A DNA stretch of 22,342 nt from SCSIO-59966 sp046566185 (GTDB lineage: Bacteria > Actinomycetota > Actinomycetes > Actinomycetales > SCSIO-59966), in the NCBI GenBank assembly GCA_046566185.1, contig JBKHXE010000001.1:1-22342 (forward strand), written 5' to 3'. Shown here piece by piece: positions 21,357 to 22,342 of the stretch. The notes under the pieces were generated by a model. That model saw only the letters and a list, made by a program, of their open reading frames with translations. It had not been told where the DNA came from and searched no databases. The position numbers were made by a program, and so were the translations under genes. The first letter of the stretch is position 1, and every line of letters starts with the position of its first letter.

Positions 21357-22342
21357 GGCCGGACTCCGGCTCGTGCCCCTCGGCGTGCAGGTCGTCCTGC
21401 TCCCGCCAGTCCTCCGGGAGGATGTGGTCGAGCACGTCGTCGACCGTGACGACGCCGAGCAGTCGCCCGTCCTCGTCGGTCACCGGCACCGACACGAGGT
21501 TGTAGGTGGCCAGGCGCCGCGTGACGAGGCCGAGCGGGGCCGTGACGCCGACCGGTTCGATGTCCGCGTCGAGGATGCCGCCGATCGGCTCGTGCGGCGC
21601 CTCGCGCAGCATCCGCTGGATGTGGACGACGCCCAGCAGGCGCCCGGTCGGTGTCTCCAGCGGCGGGCGGCAGACGAACACCGCCGCCGCGAGCGCGGGC
21701 GACAGCTCGGAGCGGCGCACGTGGGCCAGCGCCTCGGCCACCGTGGCCTCGGGGCCCAGGATGACCGGCTCGGTGGTCATGAGGCCGCCGGCGGTGTCCT
21801 CGTCGTAGGCGAGCAGGCGCCGGACGTCGCGCGCCTCGTCCGGCTCCATCAGGCCGAGCAGCTGCTCCTGCTGGTCCTGCGGCAGCTCGCCGAGCAGGTC
21901 CGCCGCGTCGTCCGGCTGCATCGCCTCCAGGACGTCGGCGGCGCGCTCGCGGCCGAGGGCGGACAGGATCTCCACCTGGTCGTCGTCCGGCAGCTCCTCC
22001 AGCACGTCGGCGAGCCGCTCGTCGTCGAGGGCGGCCGCCACCTCCTGCCGGCGCTTGGTCGGCAAGTTGTTCAGCACGTCGGCGAGGTCGGCGGCGTTGA
22101 GCTTCTCCATGGCGGCCAGGAGGTTGGCCGCGCCCTGGCCCTGCTCGGGCAGCGTGAAGCCGGTCACCTCGTCCCACTCGAGCTCGCTGACCTGGCCGCG
22201 GCGGGCCCGCAGGCCCCGCCCCGGCTCGCGGACGGCGACGCGGGTGACGAGCCAGTCGCGGTTGCGCTGCTGGAGGATCGCGACGTCGATGACCTCCACG
22301 GTCGCCCCGTCCTCGAGCCTCGTCACCTGCCGGTCGAGCAGC
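21349..22342 (-). CDS. MgtE_N/CBS-domain protein (5' end outside window)
   Basis: A partial protein of about 331 visible residues; the frame is open to the window edge. A PRC-barrel-like segment (GATVEVIDVAILQQRNRDWLVTRVAV) is followed by the MgtE N-terminal helical superfold, with its repeated pattern of Leu- and Asp-rich helices (ADLADVLNNLP, ADVLEELPDDDQVEIL, ADLLGELPQDQ). A CBS pair follows (TTEPVILGPEATVAEAL to DDVLDHILPED). The family of Mg-regulated transporters continues with a membrane domain at this point; this protein stops 15 or so residues after the second CBS. It is therefore not a transporter by itself. It is likely a cytosolic Mg/nucleotide-sensing partner of the coupled DUF1003 membrane protein. 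Homologues (from memory, Rv1232c) have the same architecture. Confidence 0.88.
   Translation of the reverse strand, partial: LLDRQVTRLEDGATVEVIDVAILQQRNRDWLVTRVAVREPGRGLRARRGQVSELEWDEVTGFTLPEQGQGAANLLAAMEKLNAADLADVLNNLPTKRRQEVAAALDDERLADVLEELPDDDQVEILSALGRERAADVLEAMQPDDAADLLGELPQDQQEQLLGLMEPDEARDVRRLLAYDEDTAGGLMTTEPVILGPEATVAEALAHVRRSELSPALAAAVFVCRPPLETPTGRLLGVVHIQRMLREAPHEPIGGILDADIEPVGVTAPLGLVTRRLATYNLVSVPVTDEDGRLLGVVTVDDVLDHILPEDWREQDDLHAEGHEPESGRG

Noticed and set aside
21349..22342. Annotation as magnesium transporter MgtE
   Set aside because: The protein ends just after the CBS pair and has no transmembrane domain.
1..22342. CRISPR arrays, tRNA/rRNA genes, insertion sequences, phage integrase or attachment sites
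   Set aside because: No regularly spaced repeats, cloverleaf-forming segments, transposase or integrase motifs were seen. The only tandem repeats are short and inside coding genes.

Overview
The window comes from a very high-GC actinobacterium (class Actinomycetia). The evidence is strongly G/C-biased third codon positions, frequent GTG starts, many 4-base stop/start overlaps, several start codons that directly follow a TANNNT box (the leaderless pattern common in actinobacteria), and the gene order itself. From memory, the order dapD / dapE / LOG protein / DivIVA-like / tag / DUF3117 ... O-methyltransferase / sigE / anti-sigma / htrA / tatB / mrp ... CBS protein matches the Mycobacterium tuberculosis stretch Rv1201c to about Rv1232c. 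I cannot name a genus. No tRNA, rRNA, insertion sequence, phage gene or CRISPR array was seen, and no stretch longer than about 300 bases lacks a gene.

Layout. (1) 1-362: the 3' end of citrate synthase. (2) 403-3954: an accessory operon of tightly coupled genes. It holds a WXG100-like protein, a hypothetical protein, a large alpha/beta hydrolase with a helical N-terminal half, a lipoprotein and a small P-loop kinase. It looks like a type VII-secretion-style effector cassette and is the least ordinary part of the window. (3) 4029-7016: lysine/diaminopimelate genes dapD (with a lytic-transglycosylase-like gene behind it) and divergent dapE. (4) 7026-10752: a LOG-family phosphoribohydrolase, a small hypothetical protein, a DivIVA-domain protein, an SRPBCC protein, DNA-3-methyladenine glycosylase I and a GT-C-type membrane glycosyltransferase. 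(5) 10772-13528: enoyl-CoA hydratase, DUF3117 protein and leucyl aminopeptidase. (6) 13521-17671: O-methyltransferase divergent from the envelope-stress set sigE, anti-sigma factor, htrA, tatB. (7) 17692-22342 on the minus strand: an Mrp-type Fe-S carrier ATPase, a GspE/PilB-like ATPase with a C-terminal double zinc ribbon, a DUF1003 membrane protein and a CBS/MgtE_N protein cut by the window edge.

Three genes or gene pairs (around 750, 2470 and 8310) are each interrupted by what looks like a single-base frameshift. One of these lies in a widely conserved housekeeping-type gene, so sequencing error is a serious alternative to true decay. Other points of note are a probable ATC start codon in the O-methyltransferase, a well-spaced ECF-type promoter in front of sigE, an Mrp protein without the usual C-terminal CxxC, and the zinc-ribbon tail on an isolated pilus/secretion ATPase.
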